DNA from: Streptomyces sp. Go-475
Lineage (GTDB): Bacteria; Actinomycetota; Actinomycetes; Streptomycetales; Streptomycetaceae
Length of the DNA stretch: 64,000 bases
Direction of reading: 5' to 3'
NCBI RefSeq assembly: GCF_003330845.1
Contig: NZ_CP026121.1
Location: 1,488,001 to 1,552,000 of the forward strand
This document shows, piece after piece, positions 25,372 to 34,082 of the stretch (position 1 is the first letter of the stretch; each line of letters starts with the position of its first letter). The notes beneath the pieces are model-generated. The model saw only the letters and a list, made by a program, of their open reading frames with translations. It made no database searches and was not told where the DNA came from. Made by a program: the position numbers and the translations under genes.

Positions 25372-27011
25372 TTGAGATCCCCCTCGTCATCGGCCTCGGT
25401 GGGGGCCGGGTCGTTGAGCAGGTGCAGGTACTTGGTGGGGTTCCGGATGAAGTCGGTCGGGTGGGTGCCGGGCTCGATGCCCTGCTTGAGTCCCTCCCAG
25501 AAGGCCTCCAGGCCCTTGCCGGGGGCGTCGGGGGCGCTCATGTCGCGCAGGGGCGGCACCTCGGGCTCCTTGATCGCGGCCCAGGGGTTGTGCTCGCCGC
25601 GTGCCTCGGCCTCCCGGTCGGCCTTCTCGTTGGCGGCCTGCTGGGCGAGTCGCTCGGAGAGCGGTGTCTTCACCCGGCTGCGGCGCTGCGGCAGGCCGTT
25701 CGCCGTCCACTCGGTGACCTCGGGGACGTCGTCGTCCTCCAGGGAGATCGTCGCGGGGATCTTCGGGCTGGTGGGGCGTCGCTTCTTCGGGGTGCGCTTC
25801 GGTCCCTCGGGAATGCCGACCTTCATGGGGATGCCGGTGGCGCCGATGCCGTGGGCGAGTCCGACACCGGGCTCGTGGGTGATCATCTCGCTCGGCACGA
25901 TGAGGATGGCGCGGACACCGCCGTACGCGGAGGCGCGCAGCGAGACCTGCATGTTGTACGCCGTGCAGAGGCGGCCCACGACGGCGAGGCCGAGGCGCGG
26001 GTGCTCGCCGATGTCCTGGAGGTCGACGCCCGCCTTGGCGGCCTCCAGCATGCCCTCGATCCGGGCGCGCGCCTCCTCGTTGAGGTTGACGCCGCCGTCC
26101 TCGATCTCGATGCAGACGCCGGTCTGCACCTCGGTGGCGGTGACGTGCACCTTGGTCTGCGGCGGCGAGTAGCGCGTGGCGTTGTCGAGGAGCTCGGCGG
26201 CGGCGTGGATGACCGGCTCGACGTAGATGCCCTTGACGCTGACCTTGGCGATGGAGGACAGCTGGATGCGCCGGTACTCCAGGATGCGCGACATGGCGCC
26301 GCGCAGGGTGCTGTACAGGGACACCGGCTCGGGCCACTGCCGTCCGGGGCGGCCGCCGCCGAGGACGGAGACGGAGTCGGCGAGGCGGCCGATCAGAGCG
26401 TTGCCGTGGTCGATGCGCAGCAGGTCGTCGAAGACCTCGGGGTTGCGGCCGTGGTCCTCTTCCATCTCGCGGAGTTCTTCGGCCTGCTGGTGGATGATCG
26501 CCTGGACGCGGCGGGCGACACTGACGAAGGAGCGCGCGGCGGCGTCCCGCATGGTCACTTCGCGATCGACGATCCTCAGCACCGTCAGCAGCGTCTCGGC
26601 CTGCGGCGCGGGGAGGTCGCGGAACGCGGGGTTGGAGAGACCGAGCTTGCGAATCACCTCTCTGGGCGATTCTCCGGTGTGCAGCAGATCGAGCGCGGCG
26701 GGGACGATCTCCCGCGAGAAGCGGACCAGTTCGTTCTCGTGGAGGGCGATCCGCTGTTCCAGCTGCGCGGTGTGGCGGGCGTGCTCCGCACGCTGGCTGC
26801 GCAGGGCACGGCCGCGGCGCGCGGCCTCGGCGGCCGTCGCGATCACCAGCGCGGTGGCGAGACCGCCGCACCAGCCGACGGCGAGCCGGGCGGGCTCCGC
26901 CACCAGGGCGACGGCGGCTCCGGTCGCCGCCGCCATCACTATGGCCGGCAGCAACAGCACGCGTGTGTAGGGCAGTTCACGGCGACCTGGAGGGGATTGA
27001 ACACTCACCAT
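25368..27011 (-). CDS. rarA: Conservon nitrate/sulfate-sensor-like histidine kinase
   Basis: The predicted protein has 547 residues. Two N-terminal membrane helices (about 15-35 and 38-60) are followed by a coiled region and an HATPase_c domain around 270-400 (HAAAELLDNATRYSPPQTKV with the N-box Asn, IEIEDGGVNL, and GLAVVGRLCTAYNMQV). The usual phospho-accepting His box is not obvious, as in other conservon kinases. The C-terminal 150 residues are polar and low complexity. ATG 27011 has AAGG six bases upstream. The longer upstream frame has none. First gene of the rarABCDE operon, which in S. coelicolor restrains aerial growth and antibiotic production. Confidence 0.9.
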   Translation of the reverse strand: MVSVQSPPGRRELPYTRVLLLPAIVMAAATGAAVALVAEPARLAVGWCGGLATALVIATAAEAARRGRALRSQRAEHARHTAQLEQRIALHENELVRFSREIVPAALDLLHTGESPREVIRKLGLSNPAFRDLPAPQAETLLTVLRIVDREVTMRDAAARSFVSVARRVQAIIHQQAEELREMEEDHGRNPEVFDDLLRIDHGNALIGRLADSVSVLGGGRPGRQWPEPVSLYSTLRGAMSRILEYRRIQLSSIAKVSVKGIYVEPVIHAAAELLDNATRYSPPQTKVHVTATEVQTGVCIEIEDGGVNLNEEARARIEGMLEAAKAGVDLQDIGEHPRLGLAVVGRLCTAYNMQVSLRASAYGGVRAILIVPSEMITHEPGVGLAHGIGATGIPMKVGIPEGPKRTPKKRRPTSPKIPATISLEDDDVPEVTEWTANGLPQRRSRVKTPLSERLAQQAANEKADREAEARGEHNPWAAIKEPEVPPLRDMSAPDAPGKGLEAFWEGLKQGIEPGTHPTDFIRNPTKYLHLLNDPAPTEADDEGDLK

Positions 27012-27278
27012 GTGGGCCTTCTGACAGGAGACGACTGAGGTTCGGGGGGACTCGCAAGTGGGTATGTCATGAAACTGTCGGGATCTTCCGCACATTGGGG
27101 AACAAGCGCACGAATTCATCTCAAGCCGGTGCGCTGCGGGCGAGCTTAGTCCGACCGGATCATCGCCGTGTCATATTCCGCATCTACCGGAAACCGGTCG
27201 CGAAGGGATAGTAAGCTCATTCATTTACACGCTGCGAAACCGTTCGAATACGTCCAGTCACGGCGAACGGGCATACGA

Positions 27279-27309
27279 AAGCCCGCCCACCGAACGGGTG
27301 AACGGGCTT
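27279..27309. terminator. Hairpin between helY and rarA
   Basis: aagcccg (27279-27285) pairs with cgggctt (27303-27309), with an inner cacc/ggtg stem. The 375-bp gap 27012-27385 otherwise holds the rarA promoter region and a repeat. The hairpin is placed to end the helicase transcript, or as part of the adjacent repeat. Confidence 0.45.
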
Positions 27310-27317
27310 CGGTACAA

Positions 27318-27380
27318 CGCCCCGTTTTAAGGGGCGCGGGGAACTGCGCGAGCAACCACGACCAACCGGCACCCGCGCAC
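27318..27380. repeat. Streptomyces-type intergenic repeat (ggggcgcggggaactgcgcg)
   Basis: A cgcccc/ggggcg stem (27318-27323 with 27331-27336) runs into ggggcgcggggaactgcgcg, a phrase I recognise as recurrent between Streptomyces genes, usually near 3' ends. It immediately follows the helicase stop codon on the minus strand. Confidence 0.55.
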
Positions 27381-27385
27381 GGACA

Positions 27386-30187
27386 TCACCCCACCGACGA
27401 GTAGGCGACCACGCCCCGCAGCAACAGATCGACGGCCTTACGTGCGTTCTTCACGACACTGGAGCCCTGCGGCGCCGCGGCCGCGATCTGCCCCAGCACA
27501 TCGATGACCTGCTTGCACCACCGCACGAAGTCCCCCGCCGGCATCTCCGCCTCGCGCAGCACCTCGTCGAGCCCCTTCCCGGAGGCCCACATGTACGCGG
27601 CCCAGGCGAAGCCGAGATCGGGCTCGCGCTGCCCGACCCCCTCGGTCTGGGTGATCCGGAACTCCTCCTCCAGCGCGTCCAGCCGCCCCCAGATCCGCAC
27701 CATCTCGCCCAGCGCGGCCTTGGCCTTCCCCGTCGGCAGCTTCGGCGCCATCGCGTCGTCCCCGACGCGCGACTCGAAGACCAACGCCGAGACGCATCCC
27801 GCCAGTTCGGCCGGGCCGAGCCCCTCCCAGACGCCCTCGCGCAGGCACTCGCTGGCGAGCAGGTCCAGCTCGCCGTAGAGCCGCGCGAGCCGCTTGCCGT
27901 GCTCGGTGACCTCGTCGGCGCGCAGGTAGTCCAGCTCGGTCAGCAGCGCGACGATACGGTCGAACGTCCGGGCGATGGTGTTCGTACGGCCCTCGATGCG
28001 GCGCTCCAGCTGCGAGGTGTCGCGCAGCAGCCGGTGGTACCGCTCGGCCCAGCGGGCGTGGTCCTCGCGGTCGCTGCACCCGTGGCAGGGATGCGCGCGC
28101 AGCGCCGTCCGCAGCCGGGCGATCTCGCGGTCGTCGGCCGCCTGGGAGCGCCGCTTGCGGTGCCGGTCGGCCGGGATGTGCCCGGCCTTGGTGCGCAGCG
28201 CGGAGGCGAGGTCCCGACGGGACTGCGGGGAGCGGGGGTTGAAGGACTTCGGGATCCGCATCCGCTCCAACGGCTCGACCGGGACCGGGAAGTCGATGGC
28301 CGCCAGCCGCTTCACCTGCCGCTCGGCGGTCAGCACCAGGGGGCGCGGCCCGTCATGGTGGTCGAAGCCGCGGTGGCCGTTCGAACGGCCCGCGGGCAGG
28401 CCCGGGTCCAGCACCAGCGCCAGGCCCGCGTACTTGCCGGTGGGGACGTGGATGACGTCACCCGGCTTCAGCTTCTCCAGCGCGACGGCGGCCTCCGCGC
28501 GCCGCTGGGCCGCGCCCTGCCGGGCCAGCTCGTTCTCCCGGTCCTTCAGCTCGCGGCGCAGCCGCGCGTACTCCTCGAAGTCGCCGAGGTGGCAGGTCAT
28601 GGAGGCCTTGTAGCCCTCCAGGCCCTCCTCGTTGCGCTGCACCTGCCGCGAGATGCCGACGACCGACTTGTCCGCCTGGAACTGGGCGAACGACGTCTCC
28701 AGCAGCTCGCGCGAGCGGTGCCGGCCGAACTGCTCGACCAGGTTGACCGCCATGTTGTACGACGGCTTGAAGCTGGAGCGCAGCGGGTACGTGCGCGTGC
28801 CCGCGAGACCGGCCAGGTGCTCGGGGTTCATGCCGCGCTGCCAGAGCACCACGGCGTGGCCCTCGACGTCGATGCCGCGCCGTCCGGCCCGGCCCGTCAG
28901 CTGGGTGAACTCGCCCGGGGTGATGTCGGCGTGCTGCTCGCCGTTCCACTTGACGAGCTTCTCCAGGACCACCGAGCGGGCGGGCATGTTGATGCCGAGG
29001 GCGAGGGTCTCGGTCGCGAAGACGGCCTTGACCAGGCCGCGTACGAACAGCTCCTCGACGACCTCCTTGAAGGTCGGCAGCATGCCCGCGTGATGGGCGG
29101 CGATGCCGCGCTCCAGGCCCTCCAGCCACTCGTAGTAGCCAAGGACGTGCAGGTCCTCGCGCGGGATGGACGCCGTACGCTCCTCGACCAGGGAGCGGAC
29201 CCGGTGCCGCGCCTCCTCGTCGTTGAGCCGCAGGCCCGCGTACAGGCACTGCTGGACGGCGGCCTCGCAGGCGGCCCGGCTGAAGATGAAGGTGATGGCG
29301 GGCAGCAGCCCCTCGGCGTCGAGTCGCTCGATGACCTCGGGCCGGCTCGGCGTCCACACGCGGGAGCGCTGTCTGCGCTCGCGCTCGCGGTCGGCCTCGC
29401 GCAGCCGGCCGCGTCGGCGGTCCTGGTACGACGGCCGGCTCGCCTCCATCCGCGCCATGCGCGTCAAGTCGGGGTTGACGGCCTTCTTCTGGCCCTCGCC
29501 CTCCTCGAACAGGTCGTACATCCGCCGCCCGGCCAGCACGTGCTGGAACAGCGGCACGGGCCGGTGCTCGGAGACGATCACCTCGGTGTCGCCGCGGACC
29601 GTGTCCAGCCAGTCGCCGAACTCCTCGGCGTTCGACACGGTCGCCGAGAGGGAGATGAGCGTGACCGACTCGGGAAGGTGGATGATCACCTCTTCCCAGA
29701 CGGCGCCCCGGAACCGGTCGGAGAGGTAGTGCACCTCGTCCATGACCACGTAGCCGAGGCCCAGGAGCGTCTGCGAACCGGCGTACAGCATGTTCCGCAG
29801 CACCTCGGTGGTCATCACGACCACCGGGGCGTCGGAGTTGACGCTGTTGTCGCCGGTGAGCAGGCCCACCTTGTCCGTGCCGTAGCGGCGGCACAGGTCG
29901 GCGTACTTCTGGTTCGACAGCGCCTTGATGGGTGTCGTGTAGAAGCACTTCTTGCCCTGCTGGAGGGCGAGGTGGACGGCGAACTCGCCGACGATCGTCT
30001 TGCCGGAACCGGTGGGCGCGGCGACCAGCACGCCCTTCCCCGCCTCGAGCGCCTGGCAGGCCTCGATCTGGAAGGGGTCGAGGCCGAAGTCGTACATCTC
30101 GCGGAAGGAGGCGAGCGCGGTGGCCTGCTCGGCAGCGCGCTTACGAGCTGCCGCGTACCGCTCGGCCGGGGAGAGATCCTCTGTCAT
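27386..30187 (-). CDS. helY: DEVH-box RNA helicase, Ski2/Mtr4-like
   Basis: The predicted protein has 933 residues. Walker A is PTGSGKT (58-64), Walker B is MDEVH, motif III is SLSATVSN, and motif VI is QLTGRAGRRGID. The C-terminal half includes a helical DSHCT domain (from about 750, ending SSVVKNARKAVDLLLRGVVAYSSVG), as in Mtr4/Ski2 helicases. ATG 30187 (MTEDLSPAERYAAARKR) begins the conserved part. The 27-residue upstream extension does not resemble the family. M. tuberculosis HelY (Rv2092c) sits beside tatC in the same order. It probably acts in RNA processing or decay. Confidence 0.93.
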   Translation of the reverse strand: MTEDLSPAERYAAARKRAAEQATALASFREMYDFGLDPFQIEACQALEAGKGVLVAAPTGSGKTIVGEFAVHLALQQGKKCFYTTPIKALSNQKYADLCRRYGTDKVGLLTGDNSVNSDAPVVVMTTEVLRNMLYAGSQTLLGLGYVVMDEVHYLSDRFRGAVWEEVIIHLPESVTLISLSATVSNAEEFGDWLDTVRGDTEVIVSEHRPVPLFQHVLAGRRMYDLFEEGEGQKKAVNPDLTRMARMEASRPSYQDRRRGRLREADRERERRQRSRVWTPSRPEVIERLDAEGLLPAITFIFSRAACEAAVQQCLYAGLRLNDEEARHRVRSLVEERTASIPREDLHVLGYYEWLEGLERGIAAHHAGMLPTFKEVVEELFVRGLVKAVFATETLALGINMPARSVVLEKLVKWNGEQHADITPGEFTQLTGRAGRRGIDVEGHAVVLWQRGMNPEHLAGLAGTRTYPLRSSFKPSYNMAVNLVEQFGRHRSRELLETSFAQFQADKSVVGISRQVQRNEEGLEGYKASMTCHLGDFEEYARLRRELKDRENELARQGAAQRRAEAAVALEKLKPGDVIHVPTGKYAGLALVLDPGLPAGRSNGHRGFDHHDGPRPLVLTAERQVKRLAAIDFPVPVEPLERMRIPKSFNPRSPQSRRDLASALRTKAGHIPADRHRKRRSQAADDREIARLRTALRAHPCHGCSDREDHARWAERYHRLLRDTSQLERRIEGRTNTIARTFDRIVALLTELDYLRADEVTEHGKRLARLYGELDLLASECLREGVWEGLGPAELAGCVSALVFESRVGDDAMAPKLPTGKAKAALGEMVRIWGRLDALEEEFRITQTEGVGQREPDLGFAWAAYMWASGKGLDEVLREAEMPAGDFVRWCKQVIDVLGQIAAAAPQGSSVVKNARKAVDLLLRGVVAYSSVG

Positions 30188-30405
30188 CGTGCTTTCGAGC
30201 GTACCGGGCCGCACTGACAACAGGACGATCATTATCCGGATCACTGGCCGACGACCGACCATGCACAACTGGCCAGAAAGCGCTTGCTGTCCTCGATCGG
30301 ATCGAATTAATGTCCCGCCGTGCGCTGCTCGGTGATCATCCTGACGACCACCTCACCGAGCGGACGCCCAGACCACAGCGGTGACCTGATGCGAATGAGG
30401 GGAAC

Positions 30406-30741
30406 ATGAAGATCGCACGACGTCTCGGTGCACTCGCGGGCACGACCGCGGTTCTGGTGGGGTTCGTCGGCACTACGCCGGCTGCCGCCGCCGCTGACGC
30501 CGTACACCGGGGCAGCACCACCTGCTACAACTGGTCCTGGGGGGACGGCACCATCTCCTGGACGGTCTACGCCAGCAACACCTGTAGCTCCAGCAAGGGC
30601 CTGCAGTGGACGACCGAGAGCGGCGCCATTGCCTGCATGTGGGTGGCGGGCAGGGACCAGGAACATCACAAGTACGCCTCGAAGCCGAGGTCCAGCACCT
30701 TCAAGGACGTGAACAGCTGCCCTCCTGGAACGGGTGACTGA
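30406..30741 (+). CDS. Small secreted protein of unknown function
   Basis: The predicted protein has 111 residues. Signal peptide: MKIARRLGAL, a hydrophobic core (AGTTAVLVGFVGTTPAAAAA) and a likely AxA cleavage near residue 29. The mature part is about 80 residues, with four Cys (TTCYNWSW, SNTCSSS, IACMWV, NSCPPG) that could form two disulfides, and is rich in Trp/Ser. GAGGGGAAC precedes ATG. It has its own strong terminator and points opposite to its neighbours helY and tatC. I do not recognise a family. Possibilities include an inhibitor or a cell-surface protein. Confidence 0.8.
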   Translation: MKIARRLGALAGTTAVLVGFVGTTPAAAAADAVHRGSTTCYNWSWGDGTISWTVYASNTCSSSKGLQWTTESGAIACMWVAGRDQEHHKYASKPRSSTFKDVNSCPPGTGD

Positions 30742-30761
30742 CCCAGGCGCCGGCGCATGAG

Positions 30762-30794
30762 AGGTGCCCCCACCCTTGCTGGGTGGGGGCACCT
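30762..30794. terminator. Strong bidirectional hairpin terminator
   Basis: Perfect 14-bp stem: aggtgcccccaccc (30762-30775), loop ttgct, gggtgggggcacct (30781-30794), followed by tctctt. It lies between the convergent small secreted-protein gene and tatC and can serve both. Confidence 0.9.
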
Positions 30795-30840
30795 TCTCTT
30801 CGCCGCTTCATTCCCGTCCGGACGGCCCACGCCTCGACAT

Positions 30841-31794
30841 CTATGTGACGTCGTCGTAGCCGTTCACATGGTCTCGGGCGGAGTCCGCCTGGCGTGGAAG
30901 GGCGGGAGCAGTCGTCACCGCTTCCACCTCACCGATGCTCTCCGGGGTGAGATCGAGCTCCGAGGCCTCGTCATCGGCCGGTCCCTCCGCCTCGCGGCGG
31001 GCACGTCGCCGGTCGTTCGCGAGCGCGATCGCGCAGGCGCCGAAGTACAGCACCCAGATGGGGCCGGCCAGGGCCAGCATGGAGATCGGGTCGGTGCTGG
31101 GGGTTGCGATCGCGGCGAACACAGTGATGCCCATGATCATGCCCCGCCACCAGCCGGCCATCCTCTTGCCGGAGAGGATGCCGCCGAAGTTCAGCATGAC
31201 CAGCAGCAACGGCAGCTCGAAGGAGAGGCCGAAGACGATGATCATCCGCATGACGAGCTGCAGCAGATCATCGAGGGGGAGCTGGTTGTCGCTACCGATG
31301 ATCGAGAACTCGAGCATCACGGACGCCATCTTCGGCAGCGACCAGTACGCGAAGTACGCCCCCATGAGGAACAGCGGGAATCCCGCAGCCACGAAGGCCA
31401 GAGAGTACTTCTTCTCGTGCCGGTGCAGGCCTGGCGCCACGAAGGCCCACAACTGATACAGCCACACCGGAGCCGCGAGGGCCACACCAGAGGAGAGGGA
31501 CACCGTGAGAGCGAGCGTGAACGGGCTCAGCAGACCGTTCTGGACGATCCGCGCGCACTGGCTCTCCTCGGTACCCTTCGCCAGTTCGGCGAAGCTGTAC
31601 TGGCATCCCACCGCATCCAGGATGGGATCCGTGAAGAACTGGATGATGTCCTTGTAAAAGAAAGCGGCGACGATCGTCGTGACGACGATCGCCAGCAGAC
31701 TCTTCACGAGCCGGTTGCGGAGCTCGCGAAGGTGCTCCGCGAGGGGCATCCGCCCCTCGGGATCCTTCTCCTTCTTGCGGGCAGACTTCAGCAA
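30841..31794 (-). CDS. tatC: Sec-independent translocase subunit TatC
   Basis: The predicted protein has 317 residues and six membrane helices. The N-terminal signal-recognition region (MPLAEHLRELRNRLVKSL) carries the conserved HLxELR. LYQLWAFVAPGLHRHEKKY and the central FGLSFELPLL with its Glu are conserved. A charged, Glu/Arg-rich tail (about 260-317) is typical of actinobacteria. The start is TTG at 31794 with GGGA seven bases upstream. No ATG/GTG is in frame nearby. Co-transcribed with tatA, 47 bp away. TatB must lie elsewhere. Confidence 0.95.
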   Translation of the reverse strand: MLKSARKKEKDPEGRMPLAEHLRELRNRLVKSLLAIVVTTIVAAFFYKDIIQFFTDPILDAVGCQYSFAELAKGTEESQCARIVQNGLLSPFTLALTVSLSSGVALAAPVWLYQLWAFVAPGLHRHEKKYSLAFVAAGFPLFLMGAYFAYWSLPKMASVMLEFSIIGSDNQLPLDDLLQLVMRMIIVFGLSFELPLLLVMLNFGGILSGKRMAGWWRGMIMGITVFAAIATPSTDPISMLALAGPIWVLYFGACAIALANDRRRARREAEGPADDEASELDLTPESIGEVEAVTTAPALPRQADSARDHVNGYDDVT

Positions 31795-31841
31795 CCCACG
31801 TTCCCATCTCGTGCGGCGGGCCGGAGGTCACCGGCCCTGCG

Positions 31842-32123
31842 TCAGCGCTTGGTCGTGTCCGTCGGCTCGTTGACCGGGCGCGAGCTGGTCACATCACCGG
31901 GGGCGGCCTGGATGGTGCGCTGCGCGGGCTCGTCGTTGTTGGGCGGGCCGGCCGGGGTCGTGGACGACTTGTTCTCGTCCTTCATCGCCTTGGCCTCGCT
32001 CTTGAGGATGCGGGCGGACTTGCCGAGCGACCGAGCCATGTCCGGAAGCTTCTTCGCGCCGAACAGCAGGATGATGACGACGAGGATGAGAATGATCTCG
32101 GGGGCTCCGAGCCTTCCGAACAT
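31842..32123 (-). CDS. tatA: Sec-independent translocase subunit TatA
   Basis: The predicted protein has 93 residues. A single N-terminal helix (APEIILILVVIILLFGAKKLPD) is followed by the amphipathic helix MARSLGKSARILKSEAKAM, then a polar, disordered tail. The FGxKKLPD hinge marks it as TatA rather than TatB. It precedes tatC in one transcript. Same gene order as in M. tuberculosis Rv2094c-Rv2093c. Confidence 0.95.
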   Translation of the reverse strand: MFGRLGAPEIILILVVIILLFGAKKLPDMARSLGKSARILKSEAKAMKDENKSSTTPAGPPNNDEPAQRTIQAAPGDVTSSRPVNEPTDTTKR

Positions 32124-32164
32124 AAGTCTTTACCTTCTCACCGAGGCGGCTGTGGTGGGGTGCT

Positions 32165-32180
32165 GTCCGACCGGTCGGAC
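32165..32180. promoter_or_regulatory. Perfect 16-bp palindrome upstream of tatA
   Basis: gtccgaccggtcggac reads the same on both strands and lies 42 bp before the tatA start, with acgatcgt and gcgatcgt nearby. It is a candidate operator. No known regulator is assigned. Confidence 0.4.
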
Positions 32181-32382
32181 GTATGTCCGAACGATCGTGT
32201 CGACAGCGATCGTAACGCTCGGGGGTGAACGTGAGGCAATCCCTCTGCATCCCCTGTGCGTACTCCCGTCCGCGGCCAGTGCCTCGTTAACCGGGCCGCG
32301 ACCAGCAGCGTACCTGTCCGAACCGTCCAGGTGACAGGGCAAAGTGTCCCGAAGCGCAACTCACGGTCCCCTCCCGGACGGC

Positions 32383-32577
32383 TCACAGCGCGTCCACGGA
32401 CCGGGCCGCGCTCTGCGCCGCCCGCTCCAGGTCGTCGGCGGCCCGGCTGATCCGGCGCGCCGAATCCGTGACCTGCCTGCCCAGGCGCTGTGCCTCCACG
32501 AAAACCCGCACGGCGAGCACCCCCAGCACGGCGAGACCCAGGAAACCCACGGCAACCGCGAACATCGGCCAGAACAT
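32383..32577 (-). CDS. Small single-pass membrane protein
   Basis: The predicted protein has 64 residues. An N-terminal helix (MFAVAVGFLGLAVLGVLAVRVFV) is followed by an amphipathic, coiled-coil-like stretch (EAQRLGRQVTDSARRISRAADDLERAA). It lies between the zinc-ribbon gene and tatA on the same strand, probably in one operon with pafBC. Similar small proteins recur here in Streptomyces. Function unknown. Confidence 0.72.
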   Translation of the reverse strand: MFWPMFAVAVGFLGLAVLGVLAVRVFVEAQRLGRQVTDSARRISRAADDLERAAQSAARSVDAL

Positions 32578-32613
32578 GACGCCGAGCCTAGACCTTTCCC
32601 GGAACTCGTCCCG

Positions 32614-32907
32614 CTAGAGGGTCGAGTGCAGCCGCAGGGTGCGCACGCCGCCGCCGGTCAGCAGCTCCACGATCCGCTCCCCCGCCGGCTTGCGGACCGA
32701 CGCGCCGCACTCCGGGCAGGTGAAGGAGTAGAAGGTGGTGCGGCTGGTGGCGCCGATGGCGAGGCGCAGGGCGCCCGCGGTGAGCTCGAAGCGCCCCCGG
32801 CAGTCCGGGCAGCCCGCCCTGAACACCACCGGGGACACGCTTCTCATGCCGGCGAACGCGGACTCCACCGTCATGCCCCGCGCACCGGACGTCGCCGACT
32901 CGCTCAC
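32614..32907 (-). CDS. Small zinc-ribbon protein
   Basis: The predicted protein has 97 residues. Two CxxC knuckles (AGCPDCRGRFE and FTCPECGASV), spaced about 30 residues, form a probable zinc ribbon. Between them is ATSRTTFYSF. GTG 32907 follows a purine-rich GAGGAG/GAGGG stretch. An in-frame open extension to 33012 overlaps the pafC 3' end and has no ribosome binding site. Lies in the pafB-pafC-tatA string. The family appears actinobacterial, without known function. Confidence 0.72.
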   Translation of the reverse strand: MSESATSGARGMTVESAFAGMRSVSPVVFRAGCPDCRGRFELTAGALRLAIGATSRTTFYSFTCPECGASVRKPAGERIVELLTGGGVRTLRLHSTL

Positions 32908-33008
32908 AGCCCTCGCTCCTCTTCCTGGGGTCGTTCGCCTCCGGGGGCACCGCGGCCGGTGTGCGGGGCGGCCCGGCCGGGCCGCCGACGCCGGTGGGCG
33001 CCTGTGGC

Positions 33009-34064
33009 TCACTCGCGTCTGCCGTCCGGACCCGCGTGCACCGCGTGCGGCGCCTCGGCGGTCTCCACCGCGTCGGCCGCCTCGATCCCGTCGTACGCCG
33101 CCAGCGCCTCGCGGGCCGCCTGCCGGGCGCTGTCGGCCAGCTCCGGCGGGGAGACGATCCGGCCGTCCCGCCCCAGCCGCAGCGCCAGGCGCCGCAGCGA
33201 CGCCGGGTCGGGCGTCCGCAGGGTGATACGCAGCCCGCCGTCCGGCAGCTCATCCGCACTGTCGTGCGGGTAGTACTCGGCGACCCAGCGGCCGCCGGGG
33301 CCGACCTCGACCACGACCTCCGGATCCTCGGCCGCGGGCTGCACCAGCGCCTCGGACAGGTCCCGCAGCTCGATCTCCGGCGGCGCCGACGGCTCGTCCA
33401 GGATCTTGATCTCGGCGACCCGGTCGAGCCGGAACGTCCGGCGCGCCTCCGAGCGGCGGCACCACGCCTCGACATAGGTGTGACCGACGCTGACCAGGCG
33501 GATGGGGTCGATCTCCCGCTCGGTGACCTCGTCGCGCGCGGGCGAGTAGTAGCGGATCCACAGACGACGGCGCTCGGCGATCGCCCGGTCGACGTCCGCG
33601 AAGACACCGCCCTCGGACTCGAAGGTCACCGACAGCCGCGAGCTGGCACCGGCCGCCTCGCCGGCCGCCGTCTCCACCTTGGCCGTCGCCCGCAGCAGCG
33701 CCTGCCGGTCGCTCTCCCGCAGTCCGGGCAGCGTGGCGACGGCCCGGGCGGCGACGAGCAGCGCGGTGGCCTCGTCGGCGGCGAGTCTGAGCGGCTCGGC
33801 GGCCTCCGCCGCGAGGGCGGCCGGATTGTGCCACCAGATGCGCTCGCCGTCGGTGTCGATGTCGAGGAGGTCACCGCCGCGGAAACTCGTGCCGCACATG
33901 GGCAGCACGTCGAGGTCGGAGACCAGCTCGTCCTCGGTGATGCCGAAGGCGCGCGCGACGTCCTCGACCCGGGCCCCGGGGCGCTCCCTCAGATACGTCA
34001 CCAGGGAGAGCATCCGCCGGGTCTGGTCGATGGCGTTCACGGGCCTGACCGGTTTGCCTGCCAC
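33009..34064 (-). CDS. pafC: WYL-domain transcriptional activator subunit PafC
   Basis: The predicted protein has 351 residues. An N-terminal winged helix (RRMLSLVTYLRERPGARVEDVARAFGITEDELVSDLDVL) is followed by a WYL domain from about 150 (LWIRYYSPARDEVTEREIDPIRLVSVGHTYVEAWC) and a C-terminal extension. In mycobacteria PafB and PafC form a heterodimer that activates the LexA-independent DNA-damage response, probably by sensing a nucleic-acid ligand. It follows pafB after 18 bp. Confidence 0.92.
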   Translation of the reverse strand: MAGKPVRPVNAIDQTRRMLSLVTYLRERPGARVEDVARAFGITEDELVSDLDVLPMCGTSFRGGDLLDIDTDGERIWWHNPAALAAEAAEPLRLAADEATALLVAARAVATLPGLRESDRQALLRATAKVETAAGEAAGASSRLSVTFESEGGVFADVDRAIAERRRLWIRYYSPARDEVTEREIDPIRLVSVGHTYVEAWCRRSEARRTFRLDRVAEIKILDEPSAPPEIELRDLSEALVQPAAEDPEVVVEVGPGGRWVAEYYPHDSADELPDGGLRITLRTPDPASLRRLALRLGRDGRIVSPPELADSARQAAREALAAYDGIEAADAVETAEAPHAVHAGPDGRRE

Positions 34065-34082
34065 TGTCTTCCCCGCTCCCCC

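Noticed and set aside
27120..27385. Small plus-strand frames between rarA and helY
   Set aside because: They run through the rarA upstream region and the hairpin repeat and have no ribosome binding site.
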